From: an uncultured Bacteroidales bacterium
GTDB taxonomy: Bacteria; Bacteroidota; Bacteroidia; Bacteroidales; F082
Reading direction: 5' to 3'
DNA: 64,000 nucleotides
Assembly (NCBI GenBank): GCA_905233445.1
Contig: CAJOEP010000004.1
Coordinates: 1 to 64,000, forward strand
The first letter of the stretch is position 1, and each line of letters begins with the position of its first letter. Position numbers and translations under genes: made by a program. The notes under the pieces are model-generated. The model was not told the origin of the DNA. It saw only the letters and a list, made by a program, of their open reading frames with translations, and searched no databases. Shown piece after piece: positions 35,064-44,434 of the stretch.

Positions 35064-36896
35064 GTGAAAAAAATAGAGCTTCTTTCTCCAGCGAAAAACC
35101 TTGAGGTCGGAATCGCAGCCATAAACCACGGCGCTGATGCTGTTTATATCGGCGGACCGAGTTTCGGCGCGCGTGAGAAAGTGGGCAACAGCATCGAAGA
35201 CATCGAAAAACTGTGCAACCACGCTGCGATTTTTGATGCGAAAATATACGTCACTCTCAATACTTTGTTGTTTGATAATGAGTTGGAGCAAGCTCGGAAA
35301 ATAGCTTGGGACTGCTACAATGCCGGTGTCGATGCGTTGATAGTGCAGGATATGTCTCTCCTGATGATGGACATGCCTCCTATTGCCTTGCATGCATCGA
35401 CGCAATGCAACAATACTACCGCAGAGAAGGTGAAGTTTCTTGAAGATGTCGGCTTCGAACAAGTGGTGCTTGCTAGAGAATTGAGTATCAATGAGATAAA
35501 AGAAATTCGATCAAAGACGACAGTGCCGTTGGAGTTTTTCGTCCACGGTGCTTTGTGCGTCAGCTACAGCGGCCAGTGCTACCTGAGTCAAGTCATCGGA
35601 CGCCGCTCCGCGAATCGCGGAGCGTGCGCACAACCTTGCCGCCTGAAATGGAATCTCGAAGATGAAAACGCTAACACGTTGATAGCCAATCGTCATCTGC
35701 TTTCACTGCGCGACATGAACAACTCGAAAAATCTTGAGGAACTCATCGACGCAGGCATTACATCTTTCAAAATCGAAGGTCGCCTCAAAGATGCTGACTA
35801 TGTGAAGAATACGACGGCGTTTTATCGTCAGGCATTAGACGAGATAATAGCTAGAAGACCTGATTTGTCTAGGTCTTCACGAGGAATATCAACACCATCA
35901 TTTATTCCGAATCTTGAGAAGTCGTTTTCCCGCGGTTTCACCGATTATTTCATTCACGGCCGTCAAAAGAATATCGACGCTCCATTTACCCCTAAATCAA
36001 TGGGAGAATACATCGGCGAAATCAAAAAAATCGATGGTAAACGCCTGACAGTCAAGCTGAAAGAAGGCATTACCCTTCACAACGGTGACGGACTTTGTTT
36101 CTTGGATGAAAACAATGAATTGCAAGGGTTTAATGTCAATGGAGTCGATAATGACTCGATACTCAGCTCAGCGCCGTTGTCATTCCGAGTGCCGCAGGCG
36201 CGAGGAACCTCATTGTATCGCAACTATGACATTCAATGGCAAAAATCCGTAGAAAACTCCAACGGCAACCGAAAGCTCCCAATCAACCTTGAGCTCTCTG
36301 AGACCTCCGATGGCTTCAAGCTGACTGCGAAAAACGAAAACGTCAGCATTTGCTTGCAATGTCAGAAAGACACTGCAAAAAATCCCGAAAAGGCACTCGA
36401 AACCATCCGCACCAAATTATCGCAATGGGGTGATACAAAATTTGTTATTGAAAATGTTGATATTCAATTAGATACAATATATTTCATTCCAGCATCGGTT
36501 TTGGGTGAGATGAAGCGCCAACTGGTGGCGGAATTGGAGAAATCGTTGATTGAACGGCATCGTGTGGCACGTCCTGTAGAGACGCACGGCCGTGCGTCTC
36601 TACAAACGGTTTTTCCGGCTAACGATTTGTCATATTTGGGCAACGTCACCAATTCCCTGTCCTGCCAATTCTATGAGAATCACGGCGTTACGCATATCGA
36701 CGATGGTCTGGAAAAAACGATGCAAAATGGCGAAATCGTGGTGATGACGACAAAACATTGCATCCGCTACGCCAATGGCATGTGCGCCAAGGAAACAGGA
36801 AAAACCGCCACACCATTATATATCAGCAACGAACGTGGCCGTTTCCGCCTCGACTTCGACTGCAAAAATTGTTGTATGAAGGTGGTCAGTATTTAA
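35064..36896 (+). CDS. U32 family protein (RlhA-like), with two translated repeats
   Basis: 610 residues. Despite the peptidase name, characterised U32 proteins such as RlhA and TrhP hydroxylate RNA. It begins ELLSPAKNLEVGIAAINHGADAVYIGG and has the family signature FVHGALCVSYSGQCYLSQVIGRRSANRGACAQPCR, a likely iron-sulfur ligand set. The C-terminal part (YIGEIKKIDGKRLTVKL) resembles DUF3656. Two dispersed repeats are translated: SFRVPQARGTSL at about residue 373 and PVETHGRASLQT at about residue 504. GTG 35064 is used because the promoter box overlaps the earlier TTG. Confidence 0.88.
   Translation: MKKIELLSPAKNLEVGIAAINHGADAVYIGGPSFGAREKVGNSIEDIEKLCNHAAIFDAKIYVTLNTLLFDNELEQARKIAWDCYNAGVDALIVQDMSLLMMDMPPIALHASTQCNNTTAEKVKFLEDVGFEQVVLARELSINEIKEIRSKTTVPLEFFVHGALCVSYSGQCYLSQVIGRRSANRGACAQPCRLKWNLEDENANTLIANRHLLSLRDMNNSKNLEELIDAGITSFKIEGRLKDADYVKNTTAFYRQALDEIIARRPDLSRSSRGISTPSFIPNLEKSFSRGFTDYFIHGRQKNIDAPFTPKSMGEYIGEIKKIDGKRLTVKLKEGITLHNGDGLCFLDENNELQGFNVNGVDNDSILSSAPLSFRVPQARGTSLYRNYDIQWQKSVENSNGNRKLPINLELSETSDGFKLTAKNENVSICLQCQKDTAKNPEKALETIRTKLSQWGDTKFVIENVDIQLDTIYFIPASVLGEMKRQLVAELEKSLIERHRVARPVETHGRASLQTVFPANDLSYLGNVTNSLSCQFYENHGVTHIDDGLEKTMQNGEIVVMTTKHCIRYANGMCAKETGKTATPLYISNERGRFRLDFDCKNCCMKVVSI
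36179..36210 (+). repeat. Diverged copy of the GTCATTTCGAG repeat in the U32 gene
   Basis: GTCATTCCGAGTGCCGCAGG and on to GCGAGGAACCT. The first 10 bases match the 40-bp family with one change, and it is read in the same SFR frame. Confidence 0.6.
36575..36604. repeat. 30-bp palindromic repeat, copy D, inside the U32 gene
   Basis: Perfect palindrome, arms TGTAGAGACGCACGG. It is translated VETHGRASLQ, a different phase from copy B in dus. The third phase would contain TAG. Confidence 0.9.
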
Positions 36897-36904
36897 AAAA
36901 TGTG

Positions 36905-36913
36905 TAAATTTGC
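36905..36913 (+). promoter_or_regulatory. -7 promoter box for aspS
   Basis: TAAATTTGC, 29 bases before ATG 36943. Confidence 0.6.
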
Positions 36914-36942
36914 AATTTTGTAGAATATAATTATTAAACGAT

Positions 36943-38700
36943 ATGTTTAGAACTCATACTTGTGGTGAACTTCGCATGGCCAACGTGGGCCAGGAAGTCA
37001 CTTTGAGCGGCTGGGTGCAGCGCGTGCGCGACAAAGGCGCCCTGCTTTGGATTGATCTCCGTGATCGTTATGGTATTACGCAACTCTTTATGCAAGAAGG
37101 AGTTAGCTCGGCTGAGACGATGAAGACCGCCCGCGAGATCGGACGTGAATTTGTCATTCAGGCTAAAGGCGTCGTGGTGGAACGCGAGTCTAAGAACCCG
37201 AAAAACCCGACAGGCGACATCGAACTGAAAGTCGAAAGCCTTAAGATTTTGACCACCTCGAAGGTGCCTCCGTTCACAATCGAAGACGTGAGCGACGGCG
37301 GCGACGACATCCGCATGAAGTACCGTTACCTCGACCTGCGCCGCAACCCAATCAAGAATAACATCATCTTGCGCCATAAAATGGCACAGGAAGTTCGTAA
37401 ATATTTGTCAGGCAACGACTTCCTCGAGATAGAGACCCCTTGCTTGATTAAATCTACCCCTGAGGGCGCACGCGACTTCGTGGTGCCATCACGTATGAAC
37501 CCTGGCGAGTTCTATGCTCTTCCGCAGTCACCTCAGCAGTTCAAGCAGCTCCTCATGGTGGCAGGTTTCGACCGTTACTTCCAGATAGTGCGCTGCTTCC
37601 GCGATGAAGACCTCCGTGCCGACCGTCAGCCTGAGTTCACACAGATCGACTGCGAGATGTCGTTCGTTGAACAGGAAGACGTCATCAACATGTTCGAGGG
37701 CTTGGCAAAACATTTGTTCAAGACCATCAAAGGCATCGAATTTGGCGATTTCCCAAGAATTACTTGGCATGACGCTATGAAATATTATGGTTCAGACAAG
37801 CCGGATATCCGATTCGGGATGAAGTTTGTCGAACTCAACGATGTGGCGAAAGGTCACGGCTTCTCGGTGTTCGACGAGGCAGAACTCGTGGTCGCCATCA
37901 ACGCTGAAGGCTGCGCAAACTACACCCGCAAGCAGACCGACGCGCTCACGGATTTCGTGAAACGTCCGCAGGTGGGAGCGAAAGGCCTCGTTTACGTGAA
38001 ATACAACGAAGACGGCACAATCAAATCGTCGGTCGATAAGTTCTACACACCTGAGGTTTTGAAGACATGGCTCGACAAATGCAACGCTAAACCAGGCGAT
38101 ATGCTGTTGATTCTCAGCGGCAAAGCTATGCCGACCAGAGTTCAGATGAACGCTCTGCGTCTCGAGATGGGTAACCAGCTCGGCTTGCGCGATTCTAACG
38201 TGTATAAACCATTGTGGGTCATTGACTTCCCGCTTCTCGAATGGGACGAAGAGACACAGCGTTACTATGCAATGCACCATCCGTTCACTGCTCCGAAACC
38301 AGAGGATGAATACCTCCTCGAGCAGCCTGACAAATGGGGTGAGATTCGCGCAAACGCTTACGACATCGTGCTCAACGGCACTGAAGTCGGCGGCGGCTCG
38401 GTTCGTATCCACGACAAGAACCTGCAGAAGAAGATGTTCCACACCCTTGGCTTCACTGACGAGAAAGCTCAGGAGCAGTTCGGCTTCCTCATGAACGCCT
38501 TCGAATACGGAGCACCACCTCACGCAGGATTGGCATTCGGATTTGATAGACTTTGCTCGCTCTTCGGTGGCCAAGACTCAATCCGTGACTTCATCGCATT
38601 CCCAAAGAACAACCAGGGACGCGACGTCATGGCAGAGTCACCGTCACCGATAGCAGATGAACAGTTAGCGGAGTTACAAATTAAATTGGATTTAAAATAA
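36943..38700 (+). CDS. aspS: Aspartyl-tRNA synthetase
   Basis: Charges tRNA-Asp. The 585-residue protein has the N-terminal anticodon-binding OB fold ([26 protein letters not shown]), class II motif 2 [18 protein letters not shown], the bacterial GAD insertion and motif 3 [16 protein letters not shown]. This is the bacterial-type length. C-rich third positions suggest strong expression. Followed by a low-complexity inverted repeat. Confidence 0.97.
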   Translation: MFRTHTCGELRMANVGQEVTLSGWVQRVRDKGALLWIDLRDRYGITQLFMQEGVSSAETMKTAREIGREFVIQAKGVVVERESKNPKNPTGDIELKVESLKILTTSKVPPFTIEDVSDGGDDIRMKYRYLDLRRNPIKNNIILRHKMAQEVRKYLSGNDFLEIETPCLIKSTPEGARDFVVPSRMNPGEFYALPQSPQQFKQLLMVAGFDRYFQIVRCFRDEDLRADRQPEFTQIDCEMSFVEQEDVINMFEGLAKHLFKTIKGIEFGDFPRITWHDAMKYYGSDKPDIRFGMKFVELNDVAKGHGFSVFDEAELVVAINAEGCANYTRKQTDALTDFVKRPQVGAKGLVYVKYNEDGTIKSSVDKFYTPEVLKTWLDKCNAKPGDMLLILSGKAMPTRVQMNALRLEMGNQLGLRDSNVYKPLWVIDFPLLEWDEETQRYYAMHHPFTAPKPEDEYLLEQPDKWGEIRANAYDIVLNGTEVGGGSVRIHDKNLQKKMFHTLGFTDEKAQEQFGFLMNAFEYGAPPHAGLAFGFDRLCSLFGGQDSIRDFIAFPKNNQGRDVMAESPSPIADEQLAELQIKLDLK

Positions 38701-38701
38701 G

Positions 38702-38776
38702 AGTTAGAGTAAAGAGTAGAGAATAGATAAGAACAGTATTTTCTCTATACTCTATACTCCATACTCTATACTCCAA
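38702..38776. repeat. Low-complexity inverted repeat (GAGTAGAGAAT / CTCTATACTCC units)
   Basis: GAGTAGAGAATAGAT on the left pairs with ATTTTCTCTATACTC on the right, followed by tandem ATACTCTATACTCC units. It sits between aspS and the phosphofructokinase gene and could be a terminator-like hairpin. Confidence 0.6.
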
Positions 38777-38786
38777 AATATATGTT

Positions 38787-39881
38787 ATGAAACGAGTATT
38801 AATTACAACCGGTGGCGGCGACTGCCCTGGCCTCAATGCGGTGATCCGCGCTATTGTGAAGCGTGCGTCGCAGGAGAAAGACTGGGAGGTCCTCGGCAGC
38901 ATCCAGGCCTTCAACGGAGTGCTTTGGGAGCCGCAGGAGATAGTGCGCCTGACACCTGAAGTCGTGCGCGGGATACATTTCCGTGGTGGCACGATAATCG
39001 AGACAACAAACAAAGGCGGCCCGTTCTCATGGCCTGTCAAGAAAAACGACGGCACATGGGAGATTGTTGACCGCTCCGACGAGATGATCCGTCGCCTGGA
39101 ATATATGGGCGTTGATTGCGTCATCAACATCGGTGGCGACGGCTCACAGCGTATCTCGCAGAAGCTGTATGAGAAGGGCTTGAACATCATCGGCGTGCCG
39201 AAGACCATCGACAACGACCTCTCGATGACCGACTGCACCTTCGGTTTCCAGACCGCAGTGCAGATCGCCACAGAAGCAGTCGATAAGCTTGTGACAACAG
39301 CAGCATCTCACAACCGTGTATTCGTGCTTGAAGTCATGGGACGTGACGCTGGCTGGATCGCGCTGAACGCAGCAATAGCTGGCGGTGCCGAGGTGTGCTT
39401 ATTACCGGAGTTCCCTTACGACGTCAACATAGTGAAAAAACGTCTCGAGGAGCGTTTTCACAACGATCGCGGTCATGCCATCGTGGTCATCAGCGAGGGC
39501 GCGAAGCCGAAAGACGGCACCCAGATCTTCACCAAGAGCAACGAGCCTGGCTATGAGAACGTGAAGCTCGGCGGCATCGGAGTGAAGTTTATTGAGCAGA
39601 TGAAAGCCGCTGGTTTTGAACACGATATGCGTGAGACGACGCTCGGTCACCTGCAGCGTGGCGGCGTGCCGATCGCTTACGACCGTGTGCTCGCGTCACA
39701 GTTCGGCGTGAAGGCGTTTGAGATGGTTTTGAATCAGGAATACGGTCACATGGTGGCCTATCGTCACCCGCATGTGATAAGCGTGCCGATCAAAGACGCT
39801 GTGGCGAAGATGAACTTCGTAGAGCCTGATTGCGACCTTATCCGCACCGCAAAAGGACTGAATATTTCGTTAGGAATCTAA
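38787..39881 (+). CDS. pfkA: 6-phosphofructokinase
   Basis: Phosphorylates fructose 6-phosphate in glycolysis. It starts VLITTGGGDCPGLNAVIR and has GGDGS at residues 116-120, PKTIDND at 138-144, and MGRDAGW. Gly at 119 is the residue of ATP-using enzymes, while Lys at 139 (PKTIDND in place of PGTIDND) is typical of pyrophosphate-using or group III enzymes, so the phosphoryl donor is uncertain. Length 364. Its stop overlaps convergent rodA by 4 bases. Confidence 0.92.
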   Translation: MKRVLITTGGGDCPGLNAVIRAIVKRASQEKDWEVLGSIQAFNGVLWEPQEIVRLTPEVVRGIHFRGGTIIETTNKGGPFSWPVKKNDGTWEIVDRSDEMIRRLEYMGVDCVINIGGDGSQRISQKLYEKGLNIIGVPKTIDNDLSMTDCTFGFQTAVQIATEAVDKLVTTAASHNRVFVLEVMGRDAGWIALNAAIAGGAEVCLLPEFPYDVNIVKKRLEERFHNDRGHAIVVISEGAKPKDGTQIFTKSNEPGYENVKLGGIGVKFIEQMKAAGFEHDMRETTLGHLQRGGVPIAYDRVLASQFGVKAFEMVLNQEYGHMVAYRHPHVISVPIKDAVAKMNFVEPDCDLIRTAKGLNISLGI

Positions 39882-41134
39882 AGGATATTCATGCGGTTCG
39901 CGTCCTGTTTCAGGAAGACGAACAGCATCATAGAAAACATCAAGAGGCTTGAGCCTCCGTAACTTAGGAATGGCAATGGGATGCCGATGACAGGCACTAA
40001 TCCGATTGTCATTCCTATATTTATGGCAAAATGGAAGAAGAAGATACACGCTATCCCATAGCCATAAATTCGGCTGAACGGCAATCGTTGTCGCTCGGCT
40101 AAGTGAATGATTCTCAATATCAAAGCAAGATAAAGAGCTATCAGGAAGAAGCATCCTACGAAGCCGTTTTCTTCTCCGATGGTGCAGAAAATGAAGTCGG
40201 TGTGCTGCTCCGGCACGAAGTTGTATTTCGTCATGGTGCCTTTGAGATAGCCTTTGCCCGAAAAACCACCCGAACCTATAGCAATCATTGACTGATTCAG
40301 ATTATATCCCACGCCTTTGATGTCTTTTTCTTTTCCCAAAATGATGTTGATACGAGTCTGCTGGTGCGGCTTCAAGACATGATTGAAAGCGAAATCGACG
40401 GAGAAGACAAAAGCGCATGCGGCAATCAAAATCCAGGTCAGAAGCCATATGTTTTTCTTGGTGCGGTCGATGAGAAGAAGGAACAACGCATAAAGCACGA
40501 CAAGTCCAATCATTACGTACCATTTTGATACACAGAGAGATAGAATAAAAAGTGTTGCTGCTGCCAAACCTATTAAAAGTATTTTACCGCCTACGCCTTC
40601 ACGATATACCACGAGCAGGAAAATCAAGAAAACCGATGCCGAGCCGGCGTCGCCTTGAGCCAAAATGAGCAGCATCGGCAGCAAAATGATGCCATAAACG
40701 GTGGCTTTTGTCTTGAATTGCGTGAGGTCTGTGTCGAGTTTCCCGATGTAATGCGCCAATGCCAGTGCGGTGCCGAATTTTGCGAATTCTGAAGGCTGGA
40801 AAGATATCGGTCCGAGATAAATCCATGATGTGGAGCCGGAAATCTTTGAGCCGATTACAAGAACCAAAAGAAGCGAAAATATTGATAATCCGTAGATTAC
40901 GTAAGCGAATGCGTTGAAAAACTTTGCGTCGATGAGAAGGATGCAGAAACCAACCACGAGGCTTACACCAATAAACATCAGCTGTTTGCCATAGTTTTGC
41001 GTGAAGTCGTAGATGTGAGGATGATCTTCGTTGAATGCTGCGGCATAAATGCTCAACAATCCGATGGTTGTCAGAGCTAAGTATATGAGTAACAGCCAGA
41101 TATCTATTTTCCCTATTGTCGTTTTGCTTCTCAT
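39878..41134 (-). CDS. rodA: Rod shape-determining protein RodA (SEDS glycosyltransferase)
   Basis: Polymerises peptidoglycan glycan strands during elongation, together with PBP2. 418 residues with about ten membrane helices. Family motifs are SWIYLGPISFQPSEFAKFG, QGDAGSASVF, QSMIAIGSGGFSGKG, EQHTDFIFCTIGEE and PFLSYGGSS. It follows mrdA with a 4-base overlap, the usual pairing. mreBCD are not next to it in this window. Confidence 0.95.
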   Translation of the reverse strand: MRSKTTIGKIDIWLLLIYLALTTIGLLSIYAAAFNEDHPHIYDFTQNYGKQLMFIGVSLVVGFCILLIDAKFFNAFAYVIYGLSIFSLLLVLVIGSKISGSTSWIYLGPISFQPSEFAKFGTALALAHYIGKLDTDLTQFKTKATVYGIILLPMLLILAQGDAGSASVFLIFLLVVYREGVGGKILLIGLAAATLFILSLCVSKWYVMIGLVVLYALFLLLIDRTKKNIWLLTWILIAACAFVFSVDFAFNHVLKPHQQTRINIILGKEKDIKGVGYNLNQSMIAIGSGGFSGKGYLKGTMTKYNFVPEQHTDFIFCTIGEENGFVGCFFLIALYLALILRIIHLAERQRLPFSRIYGYGIACIFFFHFAINIGMTIGLVPVIGIPLPFLSYGGSSLLMFSMMLFVFLKQDANRMNIL

Positions 41135-42945
41135 TGTTCGTCTTCGTTAAGCGTTAATACTTTTTGTTCGAGGTCGGGGCGTGTTATCTCGCCTTTTATG
41201 TATTTTTCAATCATCAGCGAGGCGATAGGTGCCGCCCAAGTGGAGCCGAAGCCTGCATTTTCGACAACTACGGCGATGGCTATCTGAGGATTATCGACAG
41301 GTGCAAATGCCATTAAGATGGAGTGGTCCTTGCCATGAGGATTCTCCGCCGTGCCGGTCTTGCCACATACGGTGATGCCTGGTATTGCCGACATTCGCGC
41401 TGTGCCGTGTTCGCCTTCAAACACACTCTGCATACCTTTTTTCACCGCTTTGAAGTGTTTTTTGTCGATGTTGATGATATGCTTTTCGAACACAACGCTG
41501 TCGGTAGTTTTGCCAATGCTTCTAACATAATGAGGCTCAATGAAAAATCCTTCATTTCCTATAGCTGCTGCTACGTTGGCAAGCTGCAGCGGGGTGACCA
41601 ATATCTCACCTTGGCCGATGCTGAGCGAGCGTATCGTCATGGCGTTCCACACTCCGCGATAAATCTTGTCGTAATAGTCTTTTGTAGGGATTTTTCCTGA
41701 TGCTGTGTAAGGGATATCCGACTCAACGCTTCTGCCGAGGCCAAAGCTGGTGACGTTGTCATACCAAAACTGGTATGCTTCTTTCTGGTTTTTGAAGCGT
41801 CGGGAGTTCATCATATCCTGAAAAGCCAGCCAGAAATATGGGTTGCATGAGTTTTCTATGGCGTCGTACAGTCGTACCGGCGAAGAGTGATAGTGGGTGC
41901 ATTTTATCGGTGAACTGCTGGGTCCGCTGCATGGATAGGCAGTATTGACGTTTATTGCACCGCTCTGGAGGCACACCAGCCCGTTGATCATTTTAAAGGT
42001 CGAGCCGGGAGGGTAAGTACCGCTTATAGCTCTGTTAATCAACGGTTTATATGGGTCGTTGAGCAGGTCGTTGTATCTGGTGCCGCGCTTGCGACCTACT
42101 AGCTCGTTCGGGTCGTAGCTTGGGCTTGACACCATGGCGAGGATTTGTCCGGTGGATGGTTCTATGGCAACGATAGAGCCAGTCTTGCCAGCCATAAGTT
42201 CCTCACCGTAAGTCTGCAGGTCGGCATCGAGGCCTAGGGTAATGTCGCTGCCCGGCTGCGGCAGGGTATCGAAGACCCCATTCATATAACGTTCCTTCTC
42301 ACGGTTGTGCACATCAACCACGGTGATTTTAATGCCTTTTTTCCCGCGTAGCTCGTTCTCGTAATACTTCTCAATGCCAGATTTTCCTATGTAATCGCCA
42401 AGTTTGTAATAGTCGTCGCGAGCCATCTCCGATTTTGTCACCTCGCCGATGCTGCCCAGAGTGTGCGCCGCGATGGGTTGCGGATAATGGCGTATGGAAC
42501 GCGTCTGAAAGTAAAAACCAGGGTAATGATACAACATCTCGGCTACGCGTCCGTATTCTTCCTTCGTGATCTGAGAGATGAAAATAGACGGCGTAACCAT
42601 CGAGTATTTTTTTGCCTTTTTCAGATAGTTGTTGTATGTTTCATTAGTGATATTCAATAACTTACAAAAAGATGCAGTGTCAATGTCCTTGGCCTGCCTC
42701 GGGATAATCATCAAATCGTAAACAGCATCATTGTAAACAAGGAGTTTTCCATTGCGGTCGTAAATCTTTCCCCTTGAGGGATAAAGAGTTACATAACGTA
42801 AAGTGTTGCTCTCCGACGATTGCTTGTAAGAATCATCGACAATTTGTATGATAAAAAGCTTAATCAAAAGTATCAACGCGGTCAGAACAAAAATCGAACC
42901 GATGACATATTTGCGTTGCGAATAATTTATCTTGTTCTTAATCAT
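41131..42945 (-). CDS. mrdA: Penicillin-binding protein 2
   Basis: Transpeptidase of the elongasome. 604 residues: one N-terminal membrane helix, a PBP dimer domain (YPSRGKIYDRNGKLL), and a transpeptidase domain with SxxK in GTYPPGSTFKM, SCN in ENSCNPYF and KTG in VCGKTGTAENPHG. It is translationally coupled to rodA. A divergent promoter region separates it from the GldH-like gene. Confidence 0.95.
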   Translation of the reverse strand: MIKNKINYSQRKYVIGSIFVLTALILLIKLFIIQIVDDSYKQSSESNTLRYVTLYPSRGKIYDRNGKLLVYNDAVYDLMIIPRQAKDIDTASFCKLLNITNETYNNYLKKAKKYSMVTPSIFISQITKEEYGRVAEMLYHYPGFYFQTRSIRHYPQPIAAHTLGSIGEVTKSEMARDDYYKLGDYIGKSGIEKYYENELRGKKGIKITVVDVHNREKERYMNGVFDTLPQPGSDITLGLDADLQTYGEELMAGKTGSIVAIEPSTGQILAMVSSPSYDPNELVGRKRGTRYNDLLNDPYKPLINRAISGTYPPGSTFKMINGLVCLQSGAINVNTAYPCSGPSSSPIKCTHYHSSPVRLYDAIENSCNPYFWLAFQDMMNSRRFKNQKEAYQFWYDNVTSFGLGRSVESDIPYTASGKIPTKDYYDKIYRGVWNAMTIRSLSIGQGEILVTPLQLANVAAAIGNEGFFIEPHYVRSIGKTTDSVVFEKHIINIDKKHFKAVKKGMQSVFEGEHGTARMSAIPGITVCGKTGTAENPHGKDHSILMAFAPVDNPQIAIAVVVENAGFGSTWAAPIASLMIEKYIKGEITRPDLEQKVLTLNEDEQ

Positions 42946-42983
42946 GTCATTATGAAAATTTGAGCGGAGATTTTTTCCAATTA

Positions 42984-42991
42984 CAAAAATA
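42984..42991 (-). promoter_or_regulatory. -7 promoter box for mrdA-rodA
   Basis: Minus strand TATTTTTG, 38 bases before ATG 42945. Confidence 0.45.
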
Positions 42992-43036
42992 TTAAAAGTT
43001 TATTAAATATTTGTGTTTTTATTAAGAAAAAAATCA

Positions 43037-43045
43037 TATCTTTGC
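43037..43045 (+). promoter_or_regulatory. -7 promoter box for the gldH-like/wza/wzc operon
   Basis: TATCTTTGC, 25 bases before ATG 43071. Confidence 0.6.
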
Positions 43046-43070
43046 AAATTGTGAAAGAGTGTATGGTTTC

Positions 43071-43589
43071 ATGATGAATGAACGCGCAAGAAAATATGGT
43101 TTAAAACTTATTGTATTGATAATCATAACATTAGGTTTTATGTCTTGTACTAACAAACAGGACAGTTTGGTGCTTTCAAGGGATTTTGAGGGCGAGATGT
43201 GGAGCCGGTTCGATTATATTGAGGCCATGTACACTGTTGTGAACGCGCCGATGCAGGCTGATTTGGTGATGGATATTGAGGTTTCGGATGTGTATCCCAA
43301 TGTTTATCCCTACCACGGCGATGAGGATGCGATGTTTGCGGTCTCGATGAGCATTAATGCCCCGGACGGCAGCAGCCGCTCACGCGAGTTTAAGTTCAGA
43401 CTGAAAGATAGGGAAGGTAATTTCAAGTCTGAAAAAGTTGACGGGTATTATCACTTTGAACTTCCATTGATAAACGAGATGGGTTTTAGTGAGCCTGGAG
43501 AATACAAATTCAAGATAGAAAACAAATATTCTAAAGACCCATTGTGTGGAATTAAAAGAATGACTATCAATTGTTTGAGAAATAATTAA
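43071..43589 (+). CDS. Lipoprotein resembling gliding protein GldH
   Basis: About 172 residues; start at ATG 43071 or 43074. Signal peptide and lipobox (ITLGFMSCTNK). The body follows the GldH layout: a short conserved W (EGEMWSRFDY), the YPYxxx segment after VYPNV, LKDREGNFKSEK, and FSEPGEYKFKIEN...DPLCGIKRM near the end. GldH is a lipoprotein associated with gliding and T9SS in Bacteroidota. Similarity is partial, so the name is tentative. It lies 10 bases upstream of a Wza-like gene, not the usual gldH neighbourhood. Confidence 0.6.
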   Translation: MMNERARKYGLKLIVLIIITLGFMSCTNKQDSLVLSRDFEGEMWSRFDYIEAMYTVVNAPMQADLVMDIEVSDVYPNVYPYHGDEDAMFAVSMSINAPDGSSRSREFKFRLKDREGNFKSEKVDGYYHFELPLINEMGFSEPGEYKFKIENKYSKDPLCGIKRMTINCLRNN

Positions 43590-43599
43590 AAATTTTAAT

Positions 43600-44421
43600 A
43601 TGAAAAAATCTTTTTTTAAAACAGTTTTAATCGCAGCAGTGGTCGTAATGTCGTTTATGACATCGTGCGTGTCGCAGAAGAAAATCCTTTATTTGCAGAA
43701 GGAGCAGATGAGTGACAGTATCACTTCAATTGAGTATTTGAACAAACGAAGCTTCGACTATCAGGTGCAACCTGGCGACAACCTATACATCAGGGTGTCG
43801 AGTTTGGACAAGGCCTTCAGTGAGTTCTTCAACAACAGCAACTCAAATTCATTATCTGCAGGTGGTAGTAGTGGCAACTCAAGTGGTAACGCTGCCATTT
43901 ATTTGAACGGCTTTACTGTGAGCGATGAGGGAACAATCGACTTCCCGTATGCAGGCAAGATTTATGTGAAGGATTTGACAATCGAGGAGATTCAGCAGAA
44001 AATACAGACAATCATCGGTGAGTATCAAAAAGAGACTATCGTCTATGTGAAACTCGGTGTGTTTAACCTTACAATCCTCGGCGAAGTTGCAAGACCTGGT
44101 CAGTATCAGGTTTACCAGTCGGACATCAACCTGTTCCAGGCTATCGCTTTGGCAGGCAATGCCACAGATTTTGCTAATAAAAAGAATATCAGGATTGTAC
44201 ATCAGACAACAGAAGGCTCGCAGATTGTTAGAGTCAATCTTAACGATGCCGATATTCTTGAGAATCCTGAATATTACCTCAAACCTAACGACATCATTTA
44301 TGTCGAACCGTTGGGCATCAAGAGATACGGCTTTACATCAATGCCTTACGGAACAATTTTTTCAGCAGCATCATTGCTGATTACGGTTATTACCTTTTTG
44401 ATGACAATTAACAGACTGTAA
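43600..44421 (+). CDS. Polysaccharide export outer-membrane lipoprotein (Wza-like)
   Basis: Forms the outer-membrane channel for capsule or exopolysaccharide. 273 residues: lipobox MTSCVSQ, the polysaccharide export domain DYQVQPGDNLYIRVSSLD, an SLBB-type segment (GEVARPGQYQVYQSDINLFQAIALAGN), and a C-terminal membrane helix (AASLLITVITFLM). A Ser/Gly/Asn-rich stretch lies near residues 75-100. It is 13 bases upstream of its tyrosine-kinase partner. Confidence 0.92.
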   Translation: MKKSFFKTVLIAAVVVMSFMTSCVSQKKILYLQKEQMSDSITSIEYLNKRSFDYQVQPGDNLYIRVSSLDKAFSEFFNNSNSNSLSAGGSSGNSSGNAAIYLNGFTVSDEGTIDFPYAGKIYVKDLTIEEIQQKIQTIIGEYQKETIVYVKLGVFNLTILGEVARPGQYQVYQSDINLFQAIALAGNATDFANKKNIRIVHQTTEGSQIVRVNLNDADILENPEYYLKPNDIIYVEPLGIKRYGFTSMPYGTIFSAASLLITVITFLMTINRL

Positions 44422-44434
44422 TAAATATTTAGAT

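Noticed and set aside
35854-35878. GAAGACCT...AGGTCTTC inverted repeat in the U32 gene as another inserted element
   Set aside because: The encoded residues (RRPDLSRSSRG) fit the normal U32 family sequence at this point, and no second copy was seen.
35064-36896. U32 protein as a secreted collagenase
   Set aside because: No signal peptide is present, and characterised U32 members of this length modify RNA.
37792-38574. 260-codon minus-strand open frame inside aspS
   Set aside because: Antisense shadow of a highly conserved synthetase; its composition reflects aspS codon bias.
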